From Mucilaginibacter myungsuensis (GTDB lineage: Bacteria; Bacteroidota; Bacteroidia; Sphingobacteriales; Sphingobacteriaceae), in NCBI RefSeq assembly GCF_015222005.1, contig NZ_JADFFL010000011.1:62001-126000 (forward strand): DNA of 64,000 nucleotides, written 5' to 3'. Each line of letters starts with the position of its first letter. Within the stretch, counting starts at the first letter, position 1. The position numbers and the translations under genes are program-made. The notes beneath the pieces are model-generated. The model worked only from the letters and a program-made list of their open reading frames with translations, was not told where the DNA came from and did no database searches. Below, in pieces: positions 16,796 through 24,434 of this stretch.

Positions 16796-16908
16796 GTCTC
16801 AAGTCTTAAGTTCAAAGTCAAAAGTTAAAATTAAAAAGCCATGCGAGGTGTTGAGACCAAGCATGGCTTTTTTGACTTAAGACTTCGGACTACCGACTTA
16901 AGACTTCC
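16795..16908. repeat. Stop-to-stop heptamer array, inverted halves
   Basis: Left half: AGTCTCA, AGTCTTA, AGTTCAA, AGTCAAA, AGTTAAA (16795-16829). Right half: GACTTAA, GACTTCG, GACTACC, GACTTAA, GACTTCC (16874-16908). The halves are inversely complementary and flank the terminator, so the whole spacer between two convergent stop codons can fold as one imperfect hairpin. Confidence 0.8.
16833..16873. terminator. Bidirectional terminator between AhpD-like gene and sppA
   Basis: AAAAAGCCATGC (16833-16844) pairs with GCATGGCTTTTT (16861-16872). There is a T-run on each strand, so it serves both convergent genes. Confidence 0.88.
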
Positions 16909-18695
16909 TACCTTATCTCTACCAGGTACGGCATCCGTGCCTGTGGTGCGCGCATCATTTTGGTGATGCCTTTTACCTGCTCGTAAACTTGATAGTTGTC
17001 ACCAAGTTCAGACTTTAGCATACGGGTCTTAACTTCTGCACTAAAGCCTTGGCCAAACTTGTTGAAGAAGCTCTTTTGCTCAGGGTAGTTCACGATCTTG
17101 TAGTCGCTTAGTTTGGCTTTTTTAGCGGCTATGTTGATCGCGTCGTTAATGTTGCCCAAACGGTCTACCAAACCTAATTTTAAAGCTTGGGTGCCTGTCC
17201 AAACACGGCCCTGACCAATGCTGTTAATATACTCTTGCGACTTTTTGCGGCCGTCGGCAACGTGTTTGGTAAAGTCATCATAACCACGGTTCACCTGGTT
17301 CTGCAGGATAGCGCGTTCTTCGGGTGTCAACGGGCGACTGGTTTCGCCCAGGTCGGCGTACCTGCCGGTCTTTACGCCATCGAAGGTGATACCTAACTTG
17401 TCGTTGAATAATTTCTGCATATTAGGCAAGATAGCAAAGATGCCGATAGAGCCTGTGATCGTATTAGGCTGTGCCACAATAGAATCGGCCGCGCAGGCGA
17501 TATAGTAACCGCCTGATGCAGCGTAATCACCCATCGATACAATGATCGGTTTGCTATCGTGGGTCAGTTTAACTTCGCGCCAGATCACATCCGAGGCTAA
17601 CGAACTGCCGCCCGGCGAGTTAACGCGCAGTACCACTGCTTTTACATTTTTATCATTACGGGCTTTGCGCAAAGCGCGGGATACTCCTTCAGAGCCGATG
17701 CTGTTGTCATCGCCCTCGCCGCCGGCTATCTCGCCTGATGCATAAACCACAGCGATCCGGTCTTTGGCTGATGTAGTTTCCTCTTCGTCGTTAGTAGCGG
17801 TGCTATTGGTGTAATCGGCTATTTCAACAGCTTTTACATTATCTTTCTTATCGATAGATGTGCGTTGTTTCAATTCGTCCAACACCTCGTCCTTGTATTT
17901 CAATCCGTCAACCAATTTGTATTTCAATGCATCCTCCGGATATTGCACCAGCATATTATTGGCGATATTGAACAAGCTATCCTTATCGATCTTACGCTTG
18001 GCAGCGATGCCGGTAAGGAAATGGTCATACAACGAACCTACATAAGACGTTACCTGCTCACGGTTGGCATCACTCATCTTGTTAAGTATAAAAGGCTCTA
18101 CAGCGCTCTTATAAGTACCTACTTTAATGATCTGGGCTTCGATACCCAGTTTATCCAACGCACCTTTCAGGAAAGTGACATTCTGACTAAATCCGCTGAA
18201 TTCGAATATGCCTTTTGGATTGATGTAAACTTTATCAGCTACAGATGCCAGGTAATAGAAGCCCTGGGTGTATATCTCGGAGTAAGCGATGATGAATTTC
18301 CCCGACTTTTTAAAATCGAGCAATGCGTTGCGTACCTCCTCGGTAGTGGCTTGGCCCGACATCATATAGCTTTCATCTAAATAGATGCCTTTTATCTTAT
18401 CGTCGTTCCTGGCTTTTTTAATGTTGGCTAAAACATCGTTCAGGCCGATAACCTTGTTTTCGTCCATCCCGAACAGACCAAGGCCCGCAAAGGGATTATT
18501 GGGCGTACGCTCGGGGATAGGCGCTTTAAATGACACGTGCAATACCGAGTTAGATGCAACCTCAACGGTTTTATCGCCGCTGGTGGCACTGGCTACAATA
18601 GCCATCAGGATACCGATACCCACAATAAATAATAACACGGACGAAATAACTATCCCGACCACCGTGGCCAATACGTATTTAAAAAATTGTTTCAT
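16908..18695 (-). CDS. sppA: Signal peptide peptidase SppA, 67K type
   Basis: Membrane-bound S49 protease that degrades cleaved signal peptides. At 595 residues it has the double-length (tandem-domain) form. One N-terminal anchor spans about residues 7-37. The catalytic dyad is split as in the E. coli enzyme: Lys196 (VGTYKSAVEPF) in the first domain and Ser394 (GDYAASGGYY) in the second. The conserved VLRVNSPGGSSLASD precedes the serine. A charged linker rich in Glu and Thr (about 296-312) joins the halves. Divergent from folK, with 92 bases between the start codons. Confidence 0.95.
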   Translation of the reverse strand: MKQFFKYVLATVVGIVISSVLLFIVGIGILMAIVASATSGDKTVEVASNSVLHVSFKAPIPERTPNNPFAGLGLFGMDENKVIGLNDVLANIKKARNDDKIKGIYLDESYMMSGQATTEEVRNALLDFKKSGKFIIAYSEIYTQGFYYLASVADKVYINPKGIFEFSGFSQNVTFLKGALDKLGIEAQIIKVGTYKSAVEPFILNKMSDANREQVTSYVGSLYDHFLTGIAAKRKIDKDSLFNIANNMLVQYPEDALKYKLVDGLKYKDEVLDELKQRTSIDKKDNVKAVEIADYTNSTATNDEEETTSAKDRIAVVYASGEIAGGEGDDNSIGSEGVSRALRKARNDKNVKAVVLRVNSPGGSSLASDVIWREVKLTHDSKPIIVSMGDYAASGGYYIACAADSIVAQPNTITGSIGIFAILPNMQKLFNDKLGITFDGVKTGRYADLGETSRPLTPEERAILQNQVNRGYDDFTKHVADGRKKSQEYINSIGQGRVWTGTQALKLGLVDRLGNINDAINIAAKKAKLSDYKIVNYPEQKSFFNKFGQGFSAEVKTRMLKSELGDNYQVYEQVKGITKMMRAPQARMPYLVEIR

Positions 18696-18721
18696 TTATA
18701 GCAGCGATGTGTTTATCTATG

Positions 18722-18729
18722 CAAACTTA
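18722..18729 (-). promoter_or_regulatory. -7 element of sppA
   Basis: Minus strand TAAGTTTG matches TAnnTTTG, 26 bases before the sppA ATG; no strong -33. Confidence 0.4.
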
Positions 18730-18787
18730 ATAATTCAGGGCACATTTAGCTATGCTAAGAGCGCCGGGCATCAATTATTGTTACAAC

Positions 18788-19267
18788 ATGTTTGATATTT
18801 TTTTGTTATTGGGCAGCAACCTTGGCGATAGGCGCTTGTTTTTGCAGCAAGCCATTAATAGGGTAGGTGTTGAGGTGGGCGTAGTAACAGAGGTTTCGTC
18901 GGTTTACGAGACTCAATCCTGGGGGAATACCTCAGGACCGGATTATCTTAACCAGGTGATACGCGTTCAGACCCAACTTTCGGCACGAAATGTGCTTAAC
19001 AAGGTCTTAGCTATCGAACTGGAGTTTGGCCGCGAGCGTAAAGAGAAATGGGGTGCACGTACGCTCGATATCGATATCCTGTTTTACGCAGATCATATCG
19101 TGAACGAGCCGGGGCTTACAATTCCGCATCCGTATTTGCAAGAAAGGCGTTTTACGATGGAACCATTGGCCGAGATAGCTCCGCTTTTACAACACCCGGT
19201 TTTAAACAGAACGATGTTGGAACTTAAAAACGAGTTAACAGATAGCTTAATTGTGAAAAAATTATAA
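18788..19267 (+). CDS. folK: 6-hydroxymethyl-7,8-dihydropterin pyrophosphokinase
   Basis: HPPK transfers pyrophosphate from ATP to 6-hydroxymethyl-dihydropterin in folate synthesis. About 159 residues. Signature LLGSNLGDRR at the N-terminus, ETQSWG, and the metal/ATP-binding block ARTLDIDILFY with IPHPYLQERRF after it. Start set at ATG 18788 (MFDIFLLLGSN). The in-frame ATG at 18752 would add 12 residues that do not fit the family. The next gene, an HPt protein, starts 23 bases after the stop. Confidence 0.95.
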   Translation: MFDIFLLLGSNLGDRRLFLQQAINRVGVEVGVVTEVSSVYETQSWGNTSGPDYLNQVIRVQTQLSARNVLNKVLAIELEFGRERKEKWGARTLDIDILFYADHIVNEPGLTIPHPYLQERRFTMEPLAEIAPLLQHPVLNRTMLELKNELTDSLIVKKL

Positions 19268-19272
19268 ATTTG
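19265..19272 (+). promoter_or_regulatory. -7 element ahead of the HPt gene
   Basis: TAAATTTG overlaps the folK stop codon and lies 18 bases before the HPt ATG. No good -33 was found, so this is tentative. Confidence 0.3.
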
Positions 19273-19290
19273 AGAAGATAACGAACTAAT

Positions 19291-19659
19291 ATGTCAGATA
19301 TTAAAGAACTTGACCTTACCTCACTATACGAGATAACCGACGGCAGCGACGAATTTCTGGTAGAATTTATGGATATGTTCCTGCAACAAGCACCGGAATT
19401 ACTGAGCACCATTGGCACGGCTATAGCTGCCGGCGACTGGGCCACGGCAGGTGGTGCCGCACACAAAATTAAACCTAACCTGGCCATGTTCGGTATGCCC
19501 GATTGCCAGGCCACCATACAGGAAGTAGAATTGCTTTGCAAAGCAGGCGGACAAGACCCTTACGAGATAAGTACCAAATTTAATCAGGTACGATCGGTTG
19601 TAAGCGAAAACCTGGTTAAGCTAACTAAGATCAGGGATGATGTGGCAGCGAAGTTGTGA
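19291..19659 (+). CDS. HPt-domain phosphotransfer protein
   Basis: A 122-residue free-standing histidine phosphotransfer protein, an all-helical bundle. The phospho-acceptor is His58 in the GGAAHKIKPNLAMFG motif. It should shuttle phosphate between a hybrid kinase receiver and a response regulator. The only hybrid kinase in the window is at 13781; a functional link is possible but unsupported. The stop codon abuts a heptamer array. Confidence 0.9.
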   Translation: MSDIKELDLTSLYEITDGSDEFLVEFMDMFLQQAPELLSTIGTAIAAGDWATAGGAAHKIKPNLAMFGMPDCQATIQEVELLCKAGGQDPYEISTKFNQVRSVVSENLVKLTKIRDDVAAKL

Positions 19660-19810
19660 GTCTTGAGTTAGAAGTCTTAAGTCGGAAGTCAAAAGTAAAA
19701 ACCCAGCAGGGGTAAATAAAAAAGGCTAAAGCAAACACCGGGATATCCCGGAAATGCTTTAGCCTTTTATTATTAATCAAAGACCTTTTACCTTTCGCCT
19801 TTTACCTACC
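19660..19810. repeat. Stop-to-stop heptamer arrays around a terminator
   Basis: From the HPt stop to about 19702 the units are of the AGTCNNA type (AGTCTTA, AGTCGGA, AGTCAAA, AGTAAAA). From about 19783 to the purS stop they are the inverse complement of the AAAGGNN units found at 1685 and 5281. Unlike at 16795, the two sides use different unit families. Confidence 0.75.
19720..19768. terminator. Bidirectional terminator with a nested inner hairpin
   Basis: A perfect 14-bp stem AAAAGGCTAAAGCA (19720-19733) / TGCTTTAGCCTTTT (19755-19768). Its loop contains a second palindrome CCGGGATATCCCGG (19738-19751). It serves the convergent HPt and purS genes. Confidence 0.88.
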
Positions 19811-20065
19811 TTAAACGGCAGTAACGGTGAATGTATAACTCTCCATTATCAGGTTAGCCAGCAGGCTTTTGCATGCCTGATCAACTTTTTGAGTAGCTGC
19901 GGCTTCGTCAGCTGCTTCAACCTCTAAAGATATATGTTTACCAATGCGGATATTCTGGATCTCGGGTAAACCTAAGTTTTTCATGCTGCCGGTAACCGCT
20001 TTACCTTGCGGGTCAAGAATTTCTTTTTTTGGCATTACGTCGATCTCAGCCTGGAATTTTGTCAT
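19811..20065 (-). CDS. purS: Phosphoribosylformylglycinamidine synthase subunit PurS
   Basis: An 84-residue dimeric protein that bridges PurL and PurQ in step four of purine synthesis. It shows the family pattern: EIDVMPKKEILDPQGKAVTGSMKNLG, then IRIGKHISLEVEA, and a C-terminal LMESYTFTV. The first 20 bases overlap the 3' end of pssA, which points to translational coupling with a phospholipid gene rather than with other purine genes; purL and purQ are not in the window. Confidence 0.92.
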   Translation of the reverse strand: MTKFQAEIDVMPKKEILDPQGKAVTGSMKNLGLPEIQNIRIGKHISLEVEAADEAAATQKVDQACKSLLANLIMESYTFTVTAV

Positions 20066-20765
20066 TTTTGAATTTGAATTGAATGATAGATAGGGCGATG
20101 TAAATGAATATCACCACCGGTACAGCGGCAAATTTAAAAAATAGTATCAATATAGCCGAAACTAACAGCAACAAATAACGGTAAAGGTTGCGCGGGTCGC
20201 GTGGCTTAAACTTTAAACTCATCAACGGTATCTCGGCGACTAACAATGCGCACATCACCACAGTGAGGGTAGTTAGTGTGTATCTGTTCAGGATGTAGTG
20301 ATCGAACGCTGAATAATGCTCTAAGATAAAAGGGATAGAGGCGATCAGGATAGCATTGGCCGGCGTAGGCAAGCCAATAAATATTTCGGCCTGGCGGGTA
20401 TCGTTATTGAATTTGGCCAATCTTAAGGCCGAGAACACCGCTATAGCGAACGATATAAAGCACAGGTAACTATCAATTGGGTAAACCTGTGGTGAACGCA
20501 GAAAAAGCTGATATAAAATGGCCGACGGCAAGAAACCAAAGCTCACCATATCGGCCAGCGAATCCAGGTCCTTACCTATACCCGAGAAGGCCTGTAAAAC
20601 ACGGGATGCGAAGCCATCAAAAAAATCGAATATGGCCGACAGGAAGATACAATAAGCTGCAAAAACAAGGTTATCGCTGAAAGCAAAAACAATACCTACA
20701 CACCCGCTGAACAGGTTTGCACAAGTAATGGCATTAGGGACATGTTTTTTTACGCGTTTCCTCAT
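20046..20765 (-). CDS. pssA: CDP-diacylglycerol-serine O-phosphatidyltransferase
   Basis: A 239-residue membrane enzyme that makes phosphatidylserine, the precursor of phosphatidylethanolamine. The CDP-alcohol phosphotransferase motif is DG-FA-SR-x8-G-x3-D-x3-D (residues about 49-71), with Ser in place of the usual Ala before the Arg. Six to seven hydrophobic segments follow the family layout. It starts MRKRVKKHVPN, a basic N-terminus normal for the family. It overlaps purS by 20 bases and follows rho on the same strand, but a terminator separates it from rho. Confidence 0.92.
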   Translation of the reverse strand: MRKRVKKHVPNAITCANLFSGCVGIVFAFSDNLVFAAYCIFLSAIFDFFDGFASRVLQAFSGIGKDLDSLADMVSFGFLPSAILYQLFLRSPQVYPIDSYLCFISFAIAVFSALRLAKFNNDTRQAEIFIGLPTPANAILIASIPFILEHYSAFDHYILNRYTLTTLTVVMCALLVAEIPLMSLKFKPRDPRNLYRYLLLLVSAILILFFKFAAVPVVIFIYIALSIIQFKFKNDKIPG

Positions 20766-20809
20766 TGGCGGCGTGAAGTTACAAAGATCTTACAAAAGGG
20801 CAACAAAAA

Positions 20810-20833
20810 AGCGTCCTGAATGATCAGGACGCT
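20810..20833 (-). terminator. Intrinsic terminator of rho
   Basis: A 10-bp stem AGCGTCCTGA / TCAGGACGCT with a 4-base loop, and six A at 20805-20810 giving the U-tract on the minus strand. Confidence 0.85.
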
Positions 20834-20862
20834 CTAATTATATTTTAATGGATGGTTCGTGA

Positions 20863-22503
20863 CTACGAATTCATCGATATCAGGAACTCCTCGTTGGTCC
20901 TGGTACCACGGATCTGGGTCTGTAAGAACTCCATCGACTCTTGCGAGTTCATATCCGCCAGGTGGTTACGCAAGATCCAGATGCGTTGTAAGGTATCGCG
21001 ATCCAATAACAGATCGTCGCGACGCGTGCTTGATGCGGTAAGATCAATAGCAGGGAAGATACGTTTGTTAGACAATTTACGATCCAACTGTAACTCCATG
21101 TTACCTGTACCCTTGAATTCCTCAAAGATAACCTCGTCCATTTTAGAACCGGTCTCGGTCAATGCCGTGGCTATGATGGTCAGTGAACCACCATCCTCGA
21201 TGTTACGGGCCGCACCAAAGAAACGTTTAGGCTTGTGCAAAGCGTTAGCATCCACACCACCTGACAATATCTTACCTGATGCCGGAGCAACAGTGTTATA
21301 AGCACGGGCCAAACGGGTGATAGAGTCTAACAAGATCACAACGTCATGACCGCACTCTACCATACGCTTAGCTTTCTCTAAAACGATATTGGCGATCTTT
21401 ACGTGGCGCTCTGCAGGCTCATCAAATGTCGATGCAATAACCTCAGCACGTACGCTACGGGCCATATCGGTAACCTCCTCAGGGCGCTCATCGATCAATA
21501 GGATGATCAGGTAAACCTCGGGGTGATTTTTGGCGATCGCGTTAGCCACATCCTTTAACAACATAGTTTTACCCGTTTTAGGCTGCGCCACGATCAAACC
21601 ACGCTGGCCTTTACCGATAGGAGAGAACAGGTCCATGATACGGGTAGAATAGTTACCCGGGTCGGTGAACAAGTTCAATTTTTCAGACGGGAAAAGCGGC
21701 GTCAAGTGGTCAAAAGGCACACGGTCACGCACCTCTGCAGGTACACGGCCGTTAATAGCTTCTACACGTACTAACGGGAAATATTTTTCGCCCTCTTTTG
21801 GCGGACGAATGCTACCGCGAACAGTGTCGCCGGTCTTCAGACCGAACAGTTTGATCTGCGATTGAGATACGTAGATATCATCCGGAGAGGTCAGGTAGTT
21901 ATAGTCTGACGAACGCAGGAAGCCATAACCATCAGGCATGATCTCCAGAACGCCCTCGTTAACGATCACGTTATCAAAATCAAGATTGATCTCGTCTTTT
22001 TTGGATTGTTGACTTTGCTGCGGCTGACGGCGCTCAAATTTTGGCTGGCGTTGTTCTACCGGCGTACTTTCAACACGCGGTGCCGAAGGTTCATCATCGT
22101 CGCCGGTGATCACTTGCGGCTCGCCGGCGGCAACCGGAGTTTCTTCGTCCTGAGTGTAAGGCGGCTCCTCTTCCTGGTCAAAAACGTTGGTATCGCTCAA
22201 GTGTACCTCGGTACGCGGCGCGGTAGAAGACTTAGCCTTAACAACACGCGTACGTTTGCGGGGTTTATCATCAGCCTCAGTTGCTTCGGTTTCGGCCGGG
22301 GCCGGGGTGCCTATCTCGGCATAGTTGCTTGCCAACATGCTTTGTTGTTGACGGGCCATTTCTATTAACGACTGCTGTTCAACAATGCGAGTAATTAATT
22401 GGGCTTTGCGTAGCTCATCTGCCTCGGTAACACCTAAGCTTTTGGCCATATCACGCAACTCTGAAACGAGTTTATCGTTCAATTCTGTAGTAATATCAGA
22501 CAT
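20863..22503 (-). CDS. rho: Transcription termination factor Rho
   Basis: Hexameric RNA-dependent ATPase that ends transcription. 546 residues, longer than the typical 420. An N-terminal helical domain (1-55) is followed by an extra, low-complexity acidic and Gln/Pro/Arg-rich segment (about 60-172) before the RNA-binding CSD fold (about 178-250). Walker A QPKTGKT is at 307-313, followed by LIDERPEEVTDM and VILLDSITRLARAYN. Q-loop and R-loop regions follow. The insertion is predicted disordered by composition. Disordered Rho insertions are known in other Bacteroidota, and in Bacteroides thetaiotaomicron one has been linked to condensate formation. Confidence 0.97.
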   Translation of the reverse strand: MSDITTELNDKLVSELRDMAKSLGVTEADELRKAQLITRIVEQQSLIEMARQQQSMLASNYAEIGTPAPAETEATEADDKPRKRTRVVKAKSSTAPRTEVHLSDTNVFDQEEEPPYTQDEETPVAAGEPQVITGDDDEPSAPRVESTPVEQRQPKFERRQPQQSQQSKKDEINLDFDNVIVNEGVLEIMPDGYGFLRSSDYNYLTSPDDIYVSQSQIKLFGLKTGDTVRGSIRPPKEGEKYFPLVRVEAINGRVPAEVRDRVPFDHLTPLFPSEKLNLFTDPGNYSTRIMDLFSPIGKGQRGLIVAQPKTGKTMLLKDVANAIAKNHPEVYLIILLIDERPEEVTDMARSVRAEVIASTFDEPAERHVKIANIVLEKAKRMVECGHDVVILLDSITRLARAYNTVAPASGKILSGGVDANALHKPKRFFGAARNIEDGGSLTIIATALTETGSKMDEVIFEEFKGTGNMELQLDRKLSNKRIFPAIDLTASSTRRDDLLLDRDTLQRIWILRNHLADMNSQESMEFLQTQIRGTRTNEEFLISMNS

Positions 22504-22779
22504 TGGGAATTATAATTCAATAAGGATCTTAAAATTGAGAGATCTTTCGGTCGGCACAAAAAAACGAAACGGAAAAATACCTGCGATTATTTAATAGTAA
22601 ACAAAGTGGGATCTTAAATTGTTTCTTTGGTGCAAGAAAAATTCTAAGGATAACGATGCAATGTTAAATATTAATATTTGTTATTTCAAAATTTTTCAAA
22701 AAATAACGACAACTTAAAGGTAGAACTCGCTTATTTTTAGTTTTTTTGACGATCCGGACACAAAGGACCGTTACTATAT

Positions 22780-23613
22780 ATGCTATCAAGGGAACAACTC
22801 ATCGCTCAGATCAAACAGAAAAGATCATTTTTATGCGTCGGCCTCGACCCTGATCTGGACAAGATCCCCGAATTTTTAAAAGGCTATCCCGACCCGATAT
22901 TCGAGTTCAACAAACGTATTATCGACGCTACCAAAGACCTCTGCGTAGCCTACAAACCAAACTCAGCTTTTTACGAAGCTTATGGCATTAAAGGCTTGCA
23001 GAGTTTGATATCGACCAGCAAATATCTTCCTGCCGACACCCTAAATATCATTGATGCCAAACGCGGTGACATAGGCAATACATCCGATAAGTACGCTAAG
23101 GCCTTTTTTGATGACAGCGATTCTGGTATGGATTTCGACGCGATCACCATTACGCCATACATGGGTAACGATAGTGTGACGCCGTACTTAAAATACGATG
23201 GTAAATGGGTGATCATCCTGGCGCTGACCTCATCTGTAGGTAGTAAAGACTTCCAATATTCTGAAGTTGACGGCGGTTTCTTGTATGAGACAGTCATCAA
23301 AAAATCCAATACCTGGGCCGGTGCCGACCGTATTATGTACGTTGTAGGTGCTACCAAAAGCACCGAGTTTACTAACATCCGCGCTCACGCTCCTGATAAT
23401 TTCCTGCTTGTACCCGGCGTAGGTGCCCAGGGCGGTAGCCTGGAAGACGTATGCAAATACGGCATGACCAAAGATTGCGGCCTGCTGGTCAATTCATCAC
23501 GTGGGATCACCTACGCAGCCAACGGCCCCGACTTTGCCGATGCCGCCCGCGCAGAGGCATTAAAACTGCAACAGCAAATGGAGCAGGAACTTGCTCTTGC
23601 CGGAATAATTTAG
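22780..23613 (+). CDS. pyrF: Orotidine 5'-phosphate decarboxylase (type 2)
   Basis: Converts OMP to UMP, the last step of de novo pyrimidine synthesis. 277 residues, the longer type-2 subfamily. VGLDPDLDKIP near the N-terminus, YKPNSAFYEAYG, and the catalytic DAKRGDIGNT (about 90-99) are intact. VPGVGAQGG and NSSRGI mark the phosphate-binding end. The 276-base spacer upstream of it contains the rho leader; I see no clear promoter there. Convergent with the next gene through a heptamer-type hairpin. Confidence 0.95.
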   Translation: MLSREQLIAQIKQKRSFLCVGLDPDLDKIPEFLKGYPDPIFEFNKRIIDATKDLCVAYKPNSAFYEAYGIKGLQSLISTSKYLPADTLNIIDAKRGDIGNTSDKYAKAFFDDSDSGMDFDAITITPYMGNDSVTPYLKYDGKWVIILALTSSVGSKDFQYSEVDGGFLYETVIKKSNTWAGADRIMYVVGATKSTEFTNIRAHAPDNFLLVPGVGAQGGSLEDVCKYGMTKDCGLLVNSSRGITYAANGPDFADAARAEALKLQQQMEQELALAGII

Positions 23614-23681
23614 ATTCAAGATAACGAGTAAAGGATCAAGACAGAAGTTCGTCTTGACCCTTGACTCTTTATTCCTTGGAT
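23614..23681. repeat. Stop-to-stop imperfect inverted repeat between convergent genes
   Basis: The entire spacer from the pyrF stop to the next stop is one long imperfect hairpin. The centre pairs GGATCAAGAC with GTCTTGACCC, and the arms continue outward as AGATTCAAGA / TCCTTGGATCT. Units are roughly 7 bases (gattcaa, gataacg, agtaaag, gatcaag). It probably acts as a bidirectional terminator. Confidence 0.65.
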
Positions 23682-24218
23682 CTAATCAATAAGCTTTCCT
23701 TCTATCGAGTCATCAAACGTTTGCCCGATAATAGCACCCGCCACCATTTTTACAAAGGCGATTGCGTTACCATGTTTGTTATCCCAATAATAACCTTGGG
23801 TAGGGGATACTTTGATCACGCTGATACGCGGGTCATCTTTACCTTCGGTGAACCAAACTTTTAGTAAAGGGTCCCACAGTTCGTCGATGATGGCCTTGTC
23901 CTCGGTGATCTCAGCTATACCGTACACATCTAAGAAACCAGAATGTGCTGATGCTTGAAAGAACATCTGCACCATCGGGTCTTTGGCAATGTCGGCATTC
24001 TTGCGGCTATCATTGGCGCTCAGGAACCATAGCGTGCCATCATCGTCTATTTTCTGCGGCGACATTGGGCGCGAGTTTGAAGGCAAACCGGTTTTGATGT
24101 TCGTTAGGAAAAAACAGCTTTCGGCTTTCTCAGCCAATTCTTTTAATTTCGACCAAGCTTGCTCGCCAGCAAGGTCTTCCATGTTATGTTCCGGTTGTTG
24201 TTGGTTAATGCTATCCAT
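23682..24218 (-). CDS. Pyridoxamine-5'-phosphate-oxidase-fold general stress protein
   Basis: A 178-residue split-barrel flavin-binding protein of the general-stress-protein-26 type. Segments ESCFFLTNIKTGLPSNSRPMSPQKIDDDGTL and LWFLSANDSRKNADI form the FMN-binding barrel. VQMFFQASAHSGFLDVYGIAEI and DPRISVIKVSPTQGYYWDN follow. Relatives bind FMN or F420 and are usually stress-induced; a true PdxH role is unlikely because the PLP-site residues are not evident. The C-terminal IGQTFDDSIEGKLID is polar. Confidence 0.85.
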   Translation of the reverse strand: MDSINQQQPEHNMEDLAGEQAWSKLKELAEKAESCFFLTNIKTGLPSNSRPMSPQKIDDDGTLWFLSANDSRKNADIAKDPMVQMFFQASAHSGFLDVYGIAEITEDKAIIDELWDPLLKVWFTEGKDDPRISVIKVSPTQGYYWDNKHGNAIAFVKMVAGAIIGQTFDDSIEGKLID

Positions 24219-24315
24219 GTTTTTATTTCGGTTATAATGTATAAGGATAACCTTGCCAAATGGATATTGTGTTGTGGGAAATAAAATTAATTATGTAGAA
24301 ATCACTGTTGGTGAA

Positions 24316-24434
24316 TTAACCAGGAAGGGCAAAAAGGTTTTCACGAAGGGCACAAAGGTATTACTGAATTGCTATCACATATAACAAAGGCTTTGTGTTT
24401 TTTGTGCTTCTCCCTTTGTGTGCTTTGTGGTTAA
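24316..24434. repeat. Short-period repeat hairpin (aaggNca / cacaaag units)
   Basis: Left arm aagggcaaaaagg...aagggcacaaaggt (24323-24359) faces a right arm built from CACAAAG-like units read on the minus strand (24384-24434), ending at the stop codon of the exonuclease gene. The period is 8-9 bases rather than 7. The spacer up to 24219 holds nothing else recognisable. Confidence 0.6.

Noticed and set aside
17865..18380. Plus-strand frame of 171 codons inside sppA
   Set aside because: Antisense shadow; SppA catalytic residues are intact on the minus strand.
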